Shown here: positions 1 to 12,867 of the stretch, piece by piece | Position numbering within the stretch: position 1 is the stretch's first letter | Layout: each line of letters opens with the position of its first letter | Source of the DNA: Stentor coeruleus | Taxonomy: Eukaryota > Ciliophora > Heterotrichea > Heterotrichida > Stentoridae | Reading direction: 5' to 3' | Assembly (NCBI GenBank): GCA_001970955.1 | Contig: MPUH01000378.1 | Coordinates: forward strand, 1 to 59,143 | DNA length: 59,143 nt | The notes under the pieces: model-generated | Database searches by the model: none | Told to the model about the DNA's origin: nothing | The model's input: the letters and a program-made list of their open reading frames with translations, nothing else | Made by a program: the position numbers and the translations under genes

Positions 1-1593
1 GCTATTTATTTCCCACTCATTAATCATTACACCTTTTTATTTAAACCAACTTCAAAAATATTGCTTTTTTTCAAAATAATAATCATTCCTTCTCTTATTT
101 TTATTTCACCTCCTTGATCTAGTTTAATACGAACATATCGATTTCTTTAAAATATCTAATAAATTATACCTAAAAGAATTTGTATAAATAAACGTAAAAA
201 TGATATTGAGTCCTTTCAAATTAGGCAAATAATGTCAGATGTAAAATAATAAAAATCATATTTACCTGATATTATTAAATGATTTCTTATAAACATATAT
301 GAATATGTTTCGAACCTTTTTAATGATCAGAGGAAATAGCTAAATTTTTTTTTAGATGTTCATGCATGATAAATCCTAAAGACCAAGACTATTTTTAATT
401 TTTTCCCAAAAATCTTGTTTATTTCATAAAAAATACGCACAATTCCTATCTAACTAAACAAACTCTACTCATCTTGCTTGTTTTACAAGTTAAAATTTAA
501 TGCTCATAGGGATATTAAGTAAAAGCTCTTATAAATTAGAAAAAATTCTTAGCATAGTCTCACATTTTCTGAAATTGCCTTTATATCTCTTTTTTGTAGA
601 CAACTAAGATCAAACATTTTATAAGCCTAAAGCTAAGATGGAAACTTTGAACTAATAAGATTTGATTTTTTCTTAGGAAAGTGTGTGAAAAGAATGGATT
701 TTTATGAGAATTTTATATTTTTTTGATGCCTTAAGTGCTATCTATAGTTTTCAAGGCTAAATATTTTCATGGTAATGTATTTACATGAAAGTTTTAAAGG
801 TTTGGATTACTTTATTTAGGATTTTATAAAGAATCATAAGCTTAACATCATTTAATCCAGTTTTAGATCTAAGCAATTAGACTCATATTTGTAGCATAAT
901 CTCATACAAATTCTGATACTATATATGAACTCAGTTTAAATATATCAGCAATTAAGTTTATATTGGGCTATTATTGCTTATATTTTTTCTAATTGTTATT
1001 ATATTATCTATAACAGAATTAAGTCCTTTCATGAATATTCTCAGATTAATATGTCTAGGTGAATTATTTAACTAAATCTTTCTGTTCTTCAAACTTTCAA
1101 TTTTTACATTTCTAAATCTTATTATTAAATATTCAATAGTAGTCTTGATGGTATTGCTGTTACTGAGATTTATTTTTAACAATTTAAATAATAATAATCA
1201 TTGTATTTTGATTATGTTATGCAAATCAACCTTACATCTTAGGAAAATTTATAATAAAAATTCAAAGTGAAACATAATATTTATGTATAAAAAGTTGTAT
1301 TTAAATAACTAACAATTACTTAAGCTGTTTATAAGTCTTATACAATTTTATAAACTGAATAATTTTAATCCATATCAATTTACCTTATGTGAGCTAAAAG
1401 ATACTAATACTTTAATGTAAAAAATGCATAAATCTTACTTATAACATCAAATATTATAATCTAATATATAAATTAATAATATAATCAATATTAGGTTAAA
1501 TCTCTTTGAAGAACTAACACATGTATACATATAATAAACTCTACAAAAATATTAAATAAAATATAATAAAAGATAATAGTTGTAGTAATAAAA
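1..1593. other. Gene-free AT-rich tract
   Basis: No reading frame of convincing length or composition is seen on either strand. The last ~400 bases (from about 1186) are the upstream part of a ~1.1 kb unit that recurs before the second paralogue at about 2300-2708. Confidence 0.6.
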
Positions 1594-2235
1594 ATGACTG
1601 AATCAAATTACAATCAAGATTTAGACAAGCCTCTCATATACCAAAATGATGAAATTGACATATACTATTCATCCTTAGGCCCATGCGGCTGCTTAAACCG
1701 AATGATATATGAGTATAACAAACCTCACAATAGAATTGAAGATATCATTCTTACAGGATTTCCAGAAAAATGGATTTACAATCATTCAGCATTTGTGTTT
1801 GGAAGTCTTTTATTTTTGTGCTTTATTCCTTTTTTAGGCGTTGTTTCCGTCATTTTACTGATTTTATACCTACAAAATATAAAGAAAAAATACCATGAAA
1901 TAAGAAGTATAGTAAAAAAGCCTTGGAAAAATATGCTTGTTGTAGACGGTATCCCAATGACATTTTCTTTTGCCACTTTTACAAAGAATAATTTAAACAG
2001 GTTGTATGATAATAAACCTTATTTATTTCCTGTAAACCACTTGGATGATTTGCATAGTAAAATTGAAAAAGAATTACTTGAACGTCCTGTCATTACTGTA
2101 TGTTCATCAGTAGAAAAAGTTACGTATAAAAGCTTTAGTAATCCAAATGGTGCTATTATCATTTCTATTATTAGTGCATTTATAATCAATGGATTTATTC
2201 TAGCGATATATCTTATCATATTATTTTTTAGATAA
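1594..2235 (+). CDS. Small two-helix membrane protein, copy 1 of tandem pair (unknown function)
   Basis: 213 residues; I do not recognise the family. Residues ~1-65 are hydrophilic and include a CGCL cysteine pair; a hydrophobic helix lies at ~66-93, followed by a basic stretch (KKKYHEIRSIVKKPWK), a conserved middle block and a second helix at ~190-212 running to the C-terminus. This predicts two membrane passes with a ~95-residue loop. The copy at 2709-3356 is highly similar: the middle block after KKPWKNMLVVDG is essentially identical, whereas both hydrophobic segments and the loop after FTKNNL differ. Conservation of the frame in both copies supports a real, translated gene. No intron is needed. 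A membrane-anchored lineage-specific protein is the most that can be said. Confidence 0.75.
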   Translation: MTESNYNQDLDKPLIYQNDEIDIYYSSLGPCGCLNRMIYEYNKPHNRIEDIILTGFPEKWIYNHSAFVFGSLLFLCFIPFLGVVSVILLILYLQNIKKKYHEIRSIVKKPWKNMLVVDGIPMTFSFATFTKNNLNRLYDNKPYLFPVNHLDDLHSKIEKELLERPVITVCSSVEKVTYKSFSNPNGAIIISIISAFIINGFILAIYLIILFFR

Positions 2236-2708
2236 TTTTAGGTATCTTTTAACATTTAGTTGGATAAGTAAACTTCAGTATCTTGTAAAATAGCATATAA
2301 ATATAAATAATCATTGAATTTTGATTATATTATGCATATTAGCCTTATATCTTAGGGAAATTTATAGTGAAAATTCAAATTGAAACATAATATCCATGTA
2401 TAAAAATTTGTATTTAAATAACTAACAACTACTTAAACTTTTGGTAAGTCTCATACAATTTTATAAACTTAATAATTTTAATCCATGCTAATTTTTCCGA
2501 TTATAAGTTCAAATATACTAATACTTTAATGTAAAAAATGCATAAATCTAACTTATAACATCAAATATTATAATCTAATATATAAATTAATGATATAATC
2601 AATATTAGGTTAAATCTTTTTGAAAAACTAATACATATTTACACATAATAAAACTATACAAAAATATTAAATAAAATATAATAAAAGATAATAGTTGTAG
2701 TAATAAAA
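2236..2708. other. Spacer between tandem paralogues
   Basis: 473 bases, mostly the duplicated upstream region of the pair; aligned with 1186-1593 it differs by scattered substitutions. No separate gene is seen. Confidence 0.6.
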
Positions 2709-3356
2709 ATGACTGAATCAAATATCGAACAAAATTTAGACAAGCCTCTCATATACCAAAATGATGAAATTGACATATGCAATTCATCCTTAAGTCTATG
2801 CAGCTGTCTAAATCGAATGATATATGAGTATAACAAACCTCACAATAGGGTTGAAGACATCATTCTTACAGGATTTCCAGAAAAATGGATTTACAATCAT
2901 TCGATAGTTGTGTTTTTAAGTCTTTTATTATTGTGCTTTATCCCTTTTGTAAGCGTTGCTTCCCTCATTTTAATGATTTTATTCCTACAAGATTTAAAGA
3001 AAAAATACAATCAAATAAGAAGTGTAGTAAAAAAGCCTTGGAAAAATATGCTTGTTGTAGACGGTATCCCAATGACATTTTCTTTTGCCACTTTTACAAA
3101 GAACAATTTACACTGCTTATATGATAATACACCATGTTGCTTCCCTACCAGCTACCTTGATGATTTGCATAGTAAAATTGAAAAAGAATTACTTGAACGC
3201 CCTGTTATTACTGTATGTTCATCAGCAATAAAAACTATGTATAAAAGTTTAAATAGTCCAAATAGTGCTATTGCAAGTTGTGTTATTATTACATTATTGA
3301 GCACAGGGTCAACTCTAGGAATACTTCTTACCTCATTATTTTTTAGATATTTTTAG
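2709..3356 (+). CDS. Small two-helix membrane protein, copy 2 of tandem pair (unknown function)
   Basis: 215 residues, paralogue of 1594-2235 with the same plan: a hydrophilic N-terminus, helix at ~66-93, a basic segment, the invariant KKPWKNMLVVDGIPMT block, and a C-terminal helix at ~190-213. The CGCL of copy 1 is CSCL here, and the C-terminal helix is largely rewritten but stays hydrophobic. Divergence concentrated in membrane segments and loops, with the frame intact, suggests both copies are functional. Function is unknown. Confidence 0.75.
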   Translation: MTESNIEQNLDKPLIYQNDEIDICNSSLSLCSCLNRMIYEYNKPHNRVEDIILTGFPEKWIYNHSIVVFLSLLLLCFIPFVSVASLILMILFLQDLKKKYNQIRSVVKKPWKNMLVVDGIPMTFSFATFTKNNLHCLYDNTPCCFPTSYLDDLHSKIEKELLERPVITVCSSAIKTMYKSLNSPNSAIASCVIITLLSTGSTLGILLTSLFFRYF

Positions 3357-4381
3357 GTATCTTTAATATTTAGTAGGATAAGCAAACTTCAATATCTTAT
3401 AAAAAATCATATATATACCAATAATGTCATAACTATCTTAAGCTAAAATACCAAATTTTATAATATTTGCTTTAAGTTATATATCTATACTTATCTAATA
3501 ACATCAAGTATATTCTATGAGTTTTATTTTTACTGTTTTGTTAAATAAAATTATTTTACAATTAAAATCAGGTCATAAAAAGCTAAAAATCTAGAAATGC
3601 ATACACAAAGATTAACCGAATAATAATATTATAACAAAATATAATTAATTTTTACAACAACCTCGATGTTTTCACTACAATACTCTAATAAGCTTTTTAT
3701 CCATGTAGTTTTTAAAATTTATTTTATATTCTCAGTGAAGTTACTCATATTTCTTATGAAAAATATTTTTCCAGCATTTTTTAGTACAATTTTTCATTAA
3801 AGTATTATAAGATTTTTTGATTTTATCAATTTATCTTGTATCTTGGGTATGATATAATATCTGATGAAGAAGTAATTAAGATATACTGGATTTATGCAAT
3901 TAATGTTAGGTGTTAGTTGATTTAATTAATAGTTTTTTTATTGTTTTGCTATATAAATTTAAATTTAATACTGGAAATACTTAAGATATCAAAGCGCGGA
4001 TCAAAAATATTCTTATTTTCAGCATTGGAGAAAATGAAATGCACGTTATTAAAGAATTCAAAGAATACAAAACTAAAATATACATAATAGAAATATACTC
4101 AAAAAATATGCAAATAAAATAATCAAACTTTTTCATCAACGAATTTCTTTTATGATATGAAAGTTATTAAAAACAAAATCGTTATTTACAAATTCGAAAA
4201 ATTAATTAAATAATTCTACGATAAAACTAGATGTTATTGAATATGATATTATCTTTAAATTAAGCTCATTTTATTGTTAACTTTAAAAAATTACGCGGAA
4301 AAGTCATGAAATTATCTAGCCATGAATGATTTGTGATTAAATATACTATATGTTTTAAACTATACGAGCTCCATAAATTAT
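3357..4381. other. Gene-free tract
   Basis: About 1 kb of AT-rich sequence with no supportable gene. A minus-strand frame reaching into it from 4634 is a shadow of the next gene. Confidence 0.5.
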
Positions 4382-7300
4382 ATGAATATGCAATTGCCTT
4401 TGCATAAACTCTTAATAAATATGGTAAATTCAAGTGTTGATGCCAAGGAATCAATTCGTTTTTTGTTTGGACTAAGAAAGAACTATTCGAGGTGGATAAA
4501 AAGTTTGTTTTTACTAGCTTCTGAGATTTATAAAAAACCTTCAAACCAAGAAGTGACAAAAAAATATAAAAAGTGGGGATTATTATTAGCTCAAGTTTTT
4601 GGTACACTCCAACTTGGTGCAGTAATTTGGACATCAGATACTCCGATTAAAAATTGGCAAAATTTTCACACTTTGTGGAGGGCTATAGAATACAATCGCC
4701 TTGATCCTATTTGCGAAGATTTTTTTCTATCCCAAAAATGTGTGATATTCAGTTATACAATAATAATCAGCAGTCTTTTTATCGGGATTTTTTTATTGCT
4801 CCTTCGCGTTTTCCTAAAAAAGACGATATCAAAAATTTTGATTTTACTGACAAAATTGCTGTTCGTATGCAAGATTATTTTTATCCCATTATTAGTTATG
4901 GTATCTTTAGCTTTAAAATACTCTTGGGACAATATGAAAAATCCCCAAAACAACGAAATTCTTTCAATGGATTTAGGAAATACTGGAATATGTTTAAGCG
5001 TTATTTCTATAGCTATATTGCTAATACTTACATATTCCAGAATAATTTTTGATTATGACTGTCGTCACTCACATTCACATTCGAATTTTTATTGCAAATC
5101 AACAACCAAGCCAGACAAAATTTCATTTTTTTTCAATGTCATCACTGTATTATTTTTTGTTTTCATAGGAGAATCAAATTATTACCCTTACAAGATTTTT
5201 ATATTTTTCATCCACCTTATTCCTGCAGGAATGTATTTTAGTTTTTTGCCCTATTACAATTTTTCACTTAATTTCGCGAAAAGTGCAGAACATGTTTTTG
5301 CTTCAAGTTCTTCTTTGATAATGATTATAGGCAAAGCTTATGAAAGTTCATTTTCTGTATTTTAGGATTTGTTTTTATTAACCCATTAGTACTTATTGTC
5401 TGGTATTTTGCTTTACAGCATTCTAAAAATAGATCAAAACAATTAGAAAATCATAAAATAATAAGTGCATTTGACTTTGAGCTTATTCAAAGGGATAATT
5501 TTTTATATCCTGAAGACTCATTGATGCAGTTAAACCTTGATAGCTTCTCAGAGATTTTCAATAAATTAGACTATTTTTCTCAGCATTTGGTCACTTTTTG
5601 GGAGTCTTCTTATTGCTTTTATCAATGCGAAAGACATACTTTAGCACTTTTGGTGCTTAATAAACATAAATATCCAGCAAATCTTGAACTTGACTATCAA
5701 GAGTTTTTGCTTTTAAAGGACTTTTACACTGTAATTAATCAGAGTTCTGAAGAGTATAAACTAATTACTAGGACAATCAAATACGAAAAAGCTAAAAAAC
5801 TAGATAAAACAGTTTGTTTGCAAGCCCTTGGGTTCTGGGAGGCTTTAGTATCAGAAAAAAGTTCCCTTAAAACCTTAGAAGAACTAGGAAATGAGCTTAA
5901 AAACTCTCTTTCAACTTTACAAAACTATTACCATAACTGTTATACAAAATTATCAGATTCTGTAATTTTCCTCGATCTCTACAGCTCATTTGTTTACTCA
6001 TTCTACGGAGATATAAACAAATCAGCTCAACTCAATACCAGAAAAGAAAACATATTAAAATACGCAAAACAAAAAGACCAAAACTCTTTATTACACTTTT
6101 CAGAAGAAAATCCACTTTTCATATTTTCGGCTAGTGATGAAAACATTGGAAAACTCATGTATGCAAATACAGCAAGTGAGAATATGTTTCAATTATCAGA
6201 AGTTATAACTTTTAATATATATATTCAAGATATATTCCCTGTGTCTTTAAATGTTTTTTCCCCAAATATGTTAAAAGAGTTTAAAACACAGATTTTTGAT
6301 ACTACAGTTTATGTTGATTCTATATTGCCTACTATAAACTCTAAAGGGTTTTTAGTTGAAGCTATAATATTAATAAGCCTACTTGCACTTAGACAACCAT
6401 TTTATATGTGTATTTGTAAACCTTTATTGATAATTCGTGATGTGATGATCATTACAAAATTAGGTTTTGTGGAAAACTATAGTGAAAATGCAGGAAAAAT
6501 TTTAGGTGTAGAGGGAGATTTAAAAAATCAACATATAGAAAAATTGATTAAAATTAATTTTGATAAATTAAAAAGCTTTAAAGAAAAAGAGTTCAAAATC
6601 CCTTTTAATGAAGCTATGGCAACATACAAAAAAATACGAATAAAAAATGTTGTTATAAGATTGTTGCATTTATACAAAAATGAAACAAGTTTTAAAGAAC
6701 TTAGTTCGGAGCAACATATACCAAAACTCGATTTTAAAGTTTCATTTGCTTTAAAATCAGAACATGTTTTAAGTAAAGCTTTGACAAGTGACCCAGAAAG
6801 TTTATTAAGCTATGAAGAAGCAACTTTGATTAAAAAGAAAATAGAAACTAAAGATAATACTCAATCATCTTCAAGTTCTTCTTTACCTTTACATAAAATA
6901 AAAGGTTTTTCAAGTCAAAGTCAAAAAGCTATAAAAGTTTTAACATATATTGTTTTTGTTTCAGTAAGAAATATTCAGATTCTTGTTGTTGTTTTATCAA
7001 ATATTGCTGTTATGGTGTATTTTTGGAAGAGAATAAATGTTGATACTACTCAAGTGTCAATGGCTAATTTGGGTAATACGCTTTATGCTTTGTCGAATAT
7101 GGGGGATGTTGCTAATCTTGTTGAAAGCGCAGTTCCTTCAATGAAAAATTTAATCCCAGGATATATGGTGTCTTTTAATAGTTCGTTTGATGAATTGATG
7201 AGTGAAGTAAATAATTTTATAGAGTTTGATGACAAATGGAACTATTGCTCAGCGTGTAAAGATTTGTTTTCTAGTAATATTCCAGTGTATGATTATATAA

Positions 7301-8550
7301 ATCAAACAGTTAAATTAGATTTTATGAACGCGCATGATTTTTTGAGGAAGTTTATAGAAAAGGTAAAGATTATTTAGAGTAAAGAGTTTTGTAAGGAGAT
7401 AGAAAAAGGAACTTATGAATTTAAAAACCAAGTTGTGTTTATTGAGATGAATAGCTTTGGAGATGCATATATTTATTTAAAAAATATAATAAACTCTGTG
7501 CTTTTATGCAGAAGTGAAAAGTCTGAAGAGATTAAAACTTTCAATACATTACTCACAATTTTGGGGATATCTATTGTTGTTTTGTGCAATGCTATATTAA
7601 TACCTTTTGTATTCTTTGTCCAAAATAGACTCACTTCCTTATGGAATCAGATTAAAAATGATGCTACTTCCTCTTCTAATATGATGAAGGAAATGTGCTT
7701 AGAAAGGCTAAAAATAGTCCACCATTTTGAGGAATTTGGAGAAGATAACAAAGAAGAGCTACAAAATAATAATACCCACAAAAAAAATGAAAAAGTTAAA
7801 TTCGATTATCGGAAAAAATACATCTTTCGCATAATAATTTTGTTAATTTTCGGTTCAATTTTCTATCTAATTTCAAAAACTGTATTTTTTGACCCAATGC
7901 AAACAAGACTTAAAAACAGACCAGAAGTTCTTTATTATCTAATATTATCAAGAATAGAATTAGCTCATTTAAGTTTCTGGTCAAGACAAATCCTTGTTGA
8001 AAATTTTTACTTAGACTTGAAATTATATCCAGGTTCACATATTCCATTAAACACAAATTATAAATTTAATCTTGACAATTCAGCTCAAGAAGTTCTATCA
8101 AATGCACGTAAAGCTCTTGAAAGTAAATATTCTGAACTTATAGGTAAAAGCGCAAATCAAGAACTTTTCGAGAATTATAATAGCAATTTCTCAGTTTTTA
8201 ATTATGGACTATTTTCTGGAATGCATAGTTTGGTATTTGATTCTTTTTATGTTGCTGGAAATTCTGCTGGAGATATTGTTGCTATGTATCTACAGGTCTT
8301 TGCAAAAATGAGTGAATTAGGATTGAAAACTAAAGATGTTTTTAATGATATTGTTAGCTATTCACGGAAAAAAATCATTGCAAATTTGGAGGGCTTTATT
8401 TACTTTGCAACATTTTTTTCTATATTACTGATCTTAATAAGTTTGATAGTGTTTTATCCATTTTTAAGAGGTGAAGGAAAGAAAATTGTTTGGATTGAAG
8501 AGATTTCTGAGATTATCATTTCGAGCACTGTTCAATATAAAGGAAAGTAA
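4382..8550 (+). CDS. Large multi-pass membrane protein, TmcB/PAS-like, with one intron and one frame break
   Basis: Three open segments belong to one gene of ~1384 residues. Segment 1 (from ATG 4382) has six to seven hydrophobic helices and the signature NRLDPICEDFFLSQKC. Segment 2 (frame open from 5344 to 7362) begins with another helix, has long soluble regions, and a PAS-like stretch around ENIGKLMYANTASENMF (about 6148-6198); a helix follows at ~6940-7025. Segment 3 (7378-8550) has three more helices. Segments 2 and 3 join cleanly by removing a 15-nt intron at 7363-7377. Segments 1 and 2 are offset by one base near 5344-5363: the only GT..AG pair gives 20 nt and lacks the local intron signature, so I favour a 1-base deletion, true or from sequencing. 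The layout resembles the 'tiny macrocysts' TmcB-like families expanded in ciliates; that assignment is from recall and tentative. Confidence 0.65.
7363..7377 (+). other. 15-nt intron
   Basis: GTAAAGATTATTTAG. Removing it replaces an in-frame TAG by an open frame running to 8550. A is at position 10. Confidence 0.9.
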
Positions 8551-11500
8551 GTAAAAACTATTAATTTTGTTTATATTTAATTGATGAATTGCAAGATTTT
8601 GTAGTAAATAATGCTTAAAAAAAAGTTTAAACTAAAGAGTAGTAAAGGTTTTATTCATCTAAATTTATATGTAATGATATTTGGAATATATTAAATTCTA
8701 TAATTATCTGTATTAAACAATATATAAACTTAACTCCAGATATATTTTTAAGTCTGAAAAAATATATATACTCTAATTCAATTGCATAAACTTATATATA
8801 AGCTCAAACTTTTAAAAATATAAAAGCATAACATTATTAGTATTTATTTATCTTTTATAAATATTGCAAAAAGATACGAGAGCTTAGATTGTTCGAATTA
8901 TTTTAAAAAACTTAGTTAGTTTTTAATACAAATGATTTTTATAAATAAAAAGCAAAAATGCAATCAAAATTTTAGACTCTATTACTATTTCTATAGACTT
9001 AGAAGTATTTTAAATTATAGCCTAAGAAACTTCCTCGATGCACATAATTTTCTTTTTTCTCTTTTAAAAATAGGTAGCAAATCTTCAAACTTTCTAGGAT
9101 AATAAAAGTTGATGACAATATAGCGAAATTTTTATAAATTGCTTTATCCATAATCAATTCTAAGAATAAAACTCAGGGGATAATAAAACCCTCTAAGTTT
9201 TCATGCTGGGCTCATTCATTTTCGAAAAATTTCAAATGCTTAAAAATAATTTTAAAATTATTATAAATTGTATTTTAAATATCAAACTATGCACCCTAGG
9301 AATCAAACTATAATAATACAATCACAAGTATCATACTTGGATTCTTCAATAAGTTAAATATCATATTAACCCCTAAAAGTTCAGCAAATTTATATCTAGA
9401 TTCTCGGAACATTTAACAAATCTTGCTTAACAATTTTAATCAAAATTATATAATTTCTGAATTTATTTTTAAATAAAGTTCATATTTTGAATAAGGGCTT
9501 GTCTTGACTAGAAATTTATGGGATTTTTTATTCTTGAAAGATTTAGAGACTAGAGTATTTCTAATTAGAATTGGTTTATAAAAGAGAAATCAAAACCTAA
9601 AAGTAATAGGATGAAATACAGATTGCATATATTTTATGATAATCAAAGGCAAATTTGTGTATTTTTTGGAATTGCTTTGAATTAATTAATTTTTATCATG
9701 TTTCTAAGATATTTTCGTAGTTGCTAATGATTTTAGGTCTTTCTAAAGGATTTCTATCACCTTTTAAAATATTATTATATGTAAATTAGTTTAAATATTA
9801 TATGGCGAATTGGATTAGTTCTAAGCAAAACTATGAAAATTTATTTTATAATAAAAACTCTGAAATTGTAGGTAAAGTATTAAGAGTCAAAAAAAAAGTT
9901 ATTTCCAGAATCTAAAAATTAGATTTTCTTCAAATATATATAAGCATACTAAAGCTGTTCATTTCAGTAATCTAAACTTTTTATATATATAAAAGGAAGT
10001 TCACTATAACTAAAGTCTTAATAAATGTGATCTCATCTCCGAAATGAAAATTCATATTTTCTATTTCAATAAAATACTTTTACAATCAAATTTTGGAATT
10101 TAAGGATGAATATTTTTTTGCAAACTGGACAATAGTCACAGTGGTTTATATATTAAATAAAATAGCTTATATTATTTACAAAATCATACCATGAAGCATT
10201 AAAAAATTATATAATACCTTAAGAGGAATTCTAATTTGGACAAATGTTAAGGCTTATATAAGATTAGAATTATTTCCCATACTTGAGAGTGAAAAATACA
10301 TTATTTAAATAAGTTATCGATACTTACTTTATGTCTAAATTTATCCTCATCCAGAAATAGACCATAACTTTTATTTGTAATTTATTACACACAAAATGTT
10401 GTTATATATAAAAATCATAAGTTAAATCCTTTTCCCATAATTTCTATGTTTGATAGTAAATTTTTTAATCTGAATATAGCTTTCAGGACAAAATTATCTA
10501 AGATAAAATTTAAATAGTTTTTTTATTTTGACTGGAAACACTTTTAACCTTATTAAATAGTAATGAAGCACTTGAAGATGAAAGGCTTTCTTATGAGTTT
10601 CTGAATTTTTTTAAATCAGACTTATTTCTTCAATGCTTTATTATACTAATTATCACTCATAAAAAAATTATTTCTTATAGTTTATTAAATTAAAATAGGC
10701 GAAATTTTGAAGTCGATTCTAATATGAAATTATCTTAACTTGCTTCTGAAACTTCATTCAGCTTTGCTTAATTAAATATTCTTTTAGATATCTTTATTTT
10801 TGCATATACAGCAAATATCTTTACTAGGAACTTTAAAATTGCTTTCTTTAGAATATCTTATTGTTTTTAGTATAATAAGTATCATACTTATAAAGAAGAA
10901 CTGCAATATATATATTATAAAAATAACTTTAAACCTAAAAATTTTCTTACGTCTTAAAATCTGTGTTTAGAATTCTTTAAGGATGCTTACTGAGTATAAA
11001 AAAATCCTTTATTATATACTAAAATTAAATTCTTCTGAAAATTGAAGTATTCTTCCATTTTTGTGTTTGTATGCATGAATTTTCTAATATTTCCATTGTA
11101 TGCAGAAAATCAAACGAGAATCCATTATAAAATAAAAGACGATCTTGGCTCACTATATATTGTAATTTTAATACTTTTTGCTATTAAGTTGAGTTAATTT
11201 TCTAATATCTCTGTATAAAAGATTGAAAAATGGAACTTAGAAACAGGAAGATGATTCAATCTGGAGTTTTTCATTGTGACTCCTACAAGTTTTAGTATTT
11301 TATTAAAGCAAGCAAATACTTTCTAATTTTTAACCTGACTTAAATTAATTTTTTTTTTCATGCATGGCTTTAAAAATATAGAATAAATAAAGAGAAAGAT
11401 AAAAGATAAGATTAAGATAGATAACAGTAGAAATTTATAGAGAGTATCTTTTTTTTTGCTATCTTATTACATGATGGCTTGCTATATCTATGCTTTAGGA

Positions 11501-11895
11501 TACTTTACAAAGTTATATCAAGCATAAGCTAATTAATTTCATACCTTTACAGAATGGCATAAACTTAAGCATCAAATGCTCTAGAAAAGCTAAATTTTTT
11601 GAATTAAAATATTCAAAAGTATTATTTCAGACTAGATCATCTGTTTTAAGAAATAAAGGTACTTTTAGAATATATAATCTTTGTTGTATTAATATTTGAT
11701 AGGGTTCGATTGGTAATCAAAGTTTACATTCAGATGCTTAATTTGAATTAAGAAGTTAAGTATGAATAGCTTAATTATAATATTTATTAATTATATAATA
11801 ATTCAACACCAAAATAACTGTTTAGGTATTATTTATAGTATCAGGGCATATTTTTTCTTAAAGGAATAACTTGGAATATAAGCCATTATATAAAA
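8551..11895. other. 3.3 kb gene-free tract
   Basis: The longest empty stretch of the window. Every frame is closed by frequent stops, and I recognise no protein motif, RNA gene or repeat. Base composition is very AT-rich and lacks the strong G/C strand skew seen beside active genes further right. Confidence 0.55.
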
Positions 11896-12678
11896 ATGAA
11901 AGAGTCAAAGGACTGTTTAAGTAATGCCTTGGAAGAAACTAGAAAATTTCTTGGTTACTCCTCAAAAGAGACTCATAAAAAAAGCTACAATGAATCTGAT
12001 TTGCTCTTTGAAAATGAATGTTTTGAAAAATCGATTTCACAATATTTAGAGTCTAGACCTGAAAGCGAATATTCCTTCCTTCCTGGCTTAGGGAAAATGC
12101 CTAAAAAAGAATCAGAAAATTATATAGGAATGTCAGATCCTTGCAAAAATAAAAATTTAGACTTATTAAAAAATGAAGAAATTATAAGCTACTTTTGTGA
12201 TGGATTTTTAAATCAGCCTTATAGTTTAAGCCTATTGGAAGAATTTGATCATATTACTTATAAAGATAAAACTATTTCTTTGAAAGCTAATATTGTTGAT
12301 GCTTTGAATAATAAAGTCACTCTAAAAAAGCCACTTTTATTTACAGCCTTATTATTAAAAGCAGTAAATCCGATTCAGATTGTTGAACTTACGAAGTTCA
12401 ATGAAAAAATTATAACAGGAACAGCAATCTGTCAAATAACTGACACTGTTTATTTCAAAAAATTGATGATAAGAGAGGTTTCATCATATCAGCCTTTTGG
12501 AATTTTCAATCTAATTATACTTCCAGATGATGCTAAACTTATAAAACCTTTAGTTATAGGAAGTTTAAAGGTGAAATCTAGAAAGTCCAAGCTTTGGAAA
12601 CTTAAGAAAAAGTTAAAAATAAACGAATTAATCCTGGTATACATATTTCAAAGCTTTTTATATCATTTTTGTAATTAA
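11896..12678 (+). CDS. Hypothetical protein, 260 residues
   Basis: Family not recognised. Residues ~1-95 are polar and rich in Ser, Glu and Lys. Residues ~100-225 look like a folded domain with alternating hydrophobic strands (for example KPLLFTALLLKAVNPIQIVEL and TGTAICQITDTVYFKKLM). The end is strongly basic (KSRKSKLWKLKKKLK), then a hydrophobic tail. No transmembrane segment, signal peptide or catalytic motif is clear. Start is the first ATG after an in-frame stop. It stands between a 3.3 kb empty tract and a retroelement scrap. A true gene is likely from its length and composition in a genome where random frames are short. Confidence 0.6.
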   Translation: MKESKDCLSNALEETRKFLGYSSKETHKKSYNESDLLFENECFEKSISQYLESRPESEYSFLPGLGKMPKKESENYIGMSDPCKNKNLDLLKNEEIISYFCDGFLNQPYSLSLLEEFDHITYKDKTISLKANIVDALNNKVTLKKPLLFTALLLKAVNPIQIVELTKFNEKIITGTAICQITDTVYFKKLMIREVSSYQPFGIFNLIILPDDAKLIKPLVIGSLKVKSRKSKLWKLKKKLKINELILVYIFQSFLYHFCN

Positions 12679-12867
12679 TATAAATTTAAACCTCCTAAGT
12701 AATGGAAATTAAGTGACTTAGATAGTTTTCAAAACTATTCCAAGCATTAACCTAATTATATTAGTTTTCTGCCCAGTTTCAAGATAATTTTTGAGTTCTT
12801 TGTAAAAGAGGATTGCTGAGTCCTTACAAAAAAAGATTAATTTTTTGGTTAGAAACCCATATGAATA

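Larger units (their letters stand above)
1186..3415 (+). repeat. Tandem duplication, two ~1.1 kb units each carrying a membrane-protein gene
   Basis: Two direct copies, about 1186-2300 and 2300-3415, share the upstream ~400 bases, the coding sequence and the first tens of bases after the stop. The two start codons are 1115 bases apart. The last stretch before each ATG is almost identical, including the run ATAGTTGTAGTAATAAAA. Non-coding parts remain alignable, which suggests a fairly recent duplication, while the coding ends have diverged. Confidence 0.85.

Noticed and set aside
1..60. Telomere at the left edge
   Set aside because: No CCCTAACA unit is present; the left edge looks like ordinary internal sequence.
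4266..4634. 122-codon minus-strand frame
   Set aside because: Overlaps the first exon of the large membrane-protein gene in antisense; composition is explained by that gene.
5346..5365. 20-nt GT..AG intron in the large membrane-protein gene
   Set aside because: Length, GTTC start and lack of A six from the end do not match any of the ten other introns; a frameshift is simpler.
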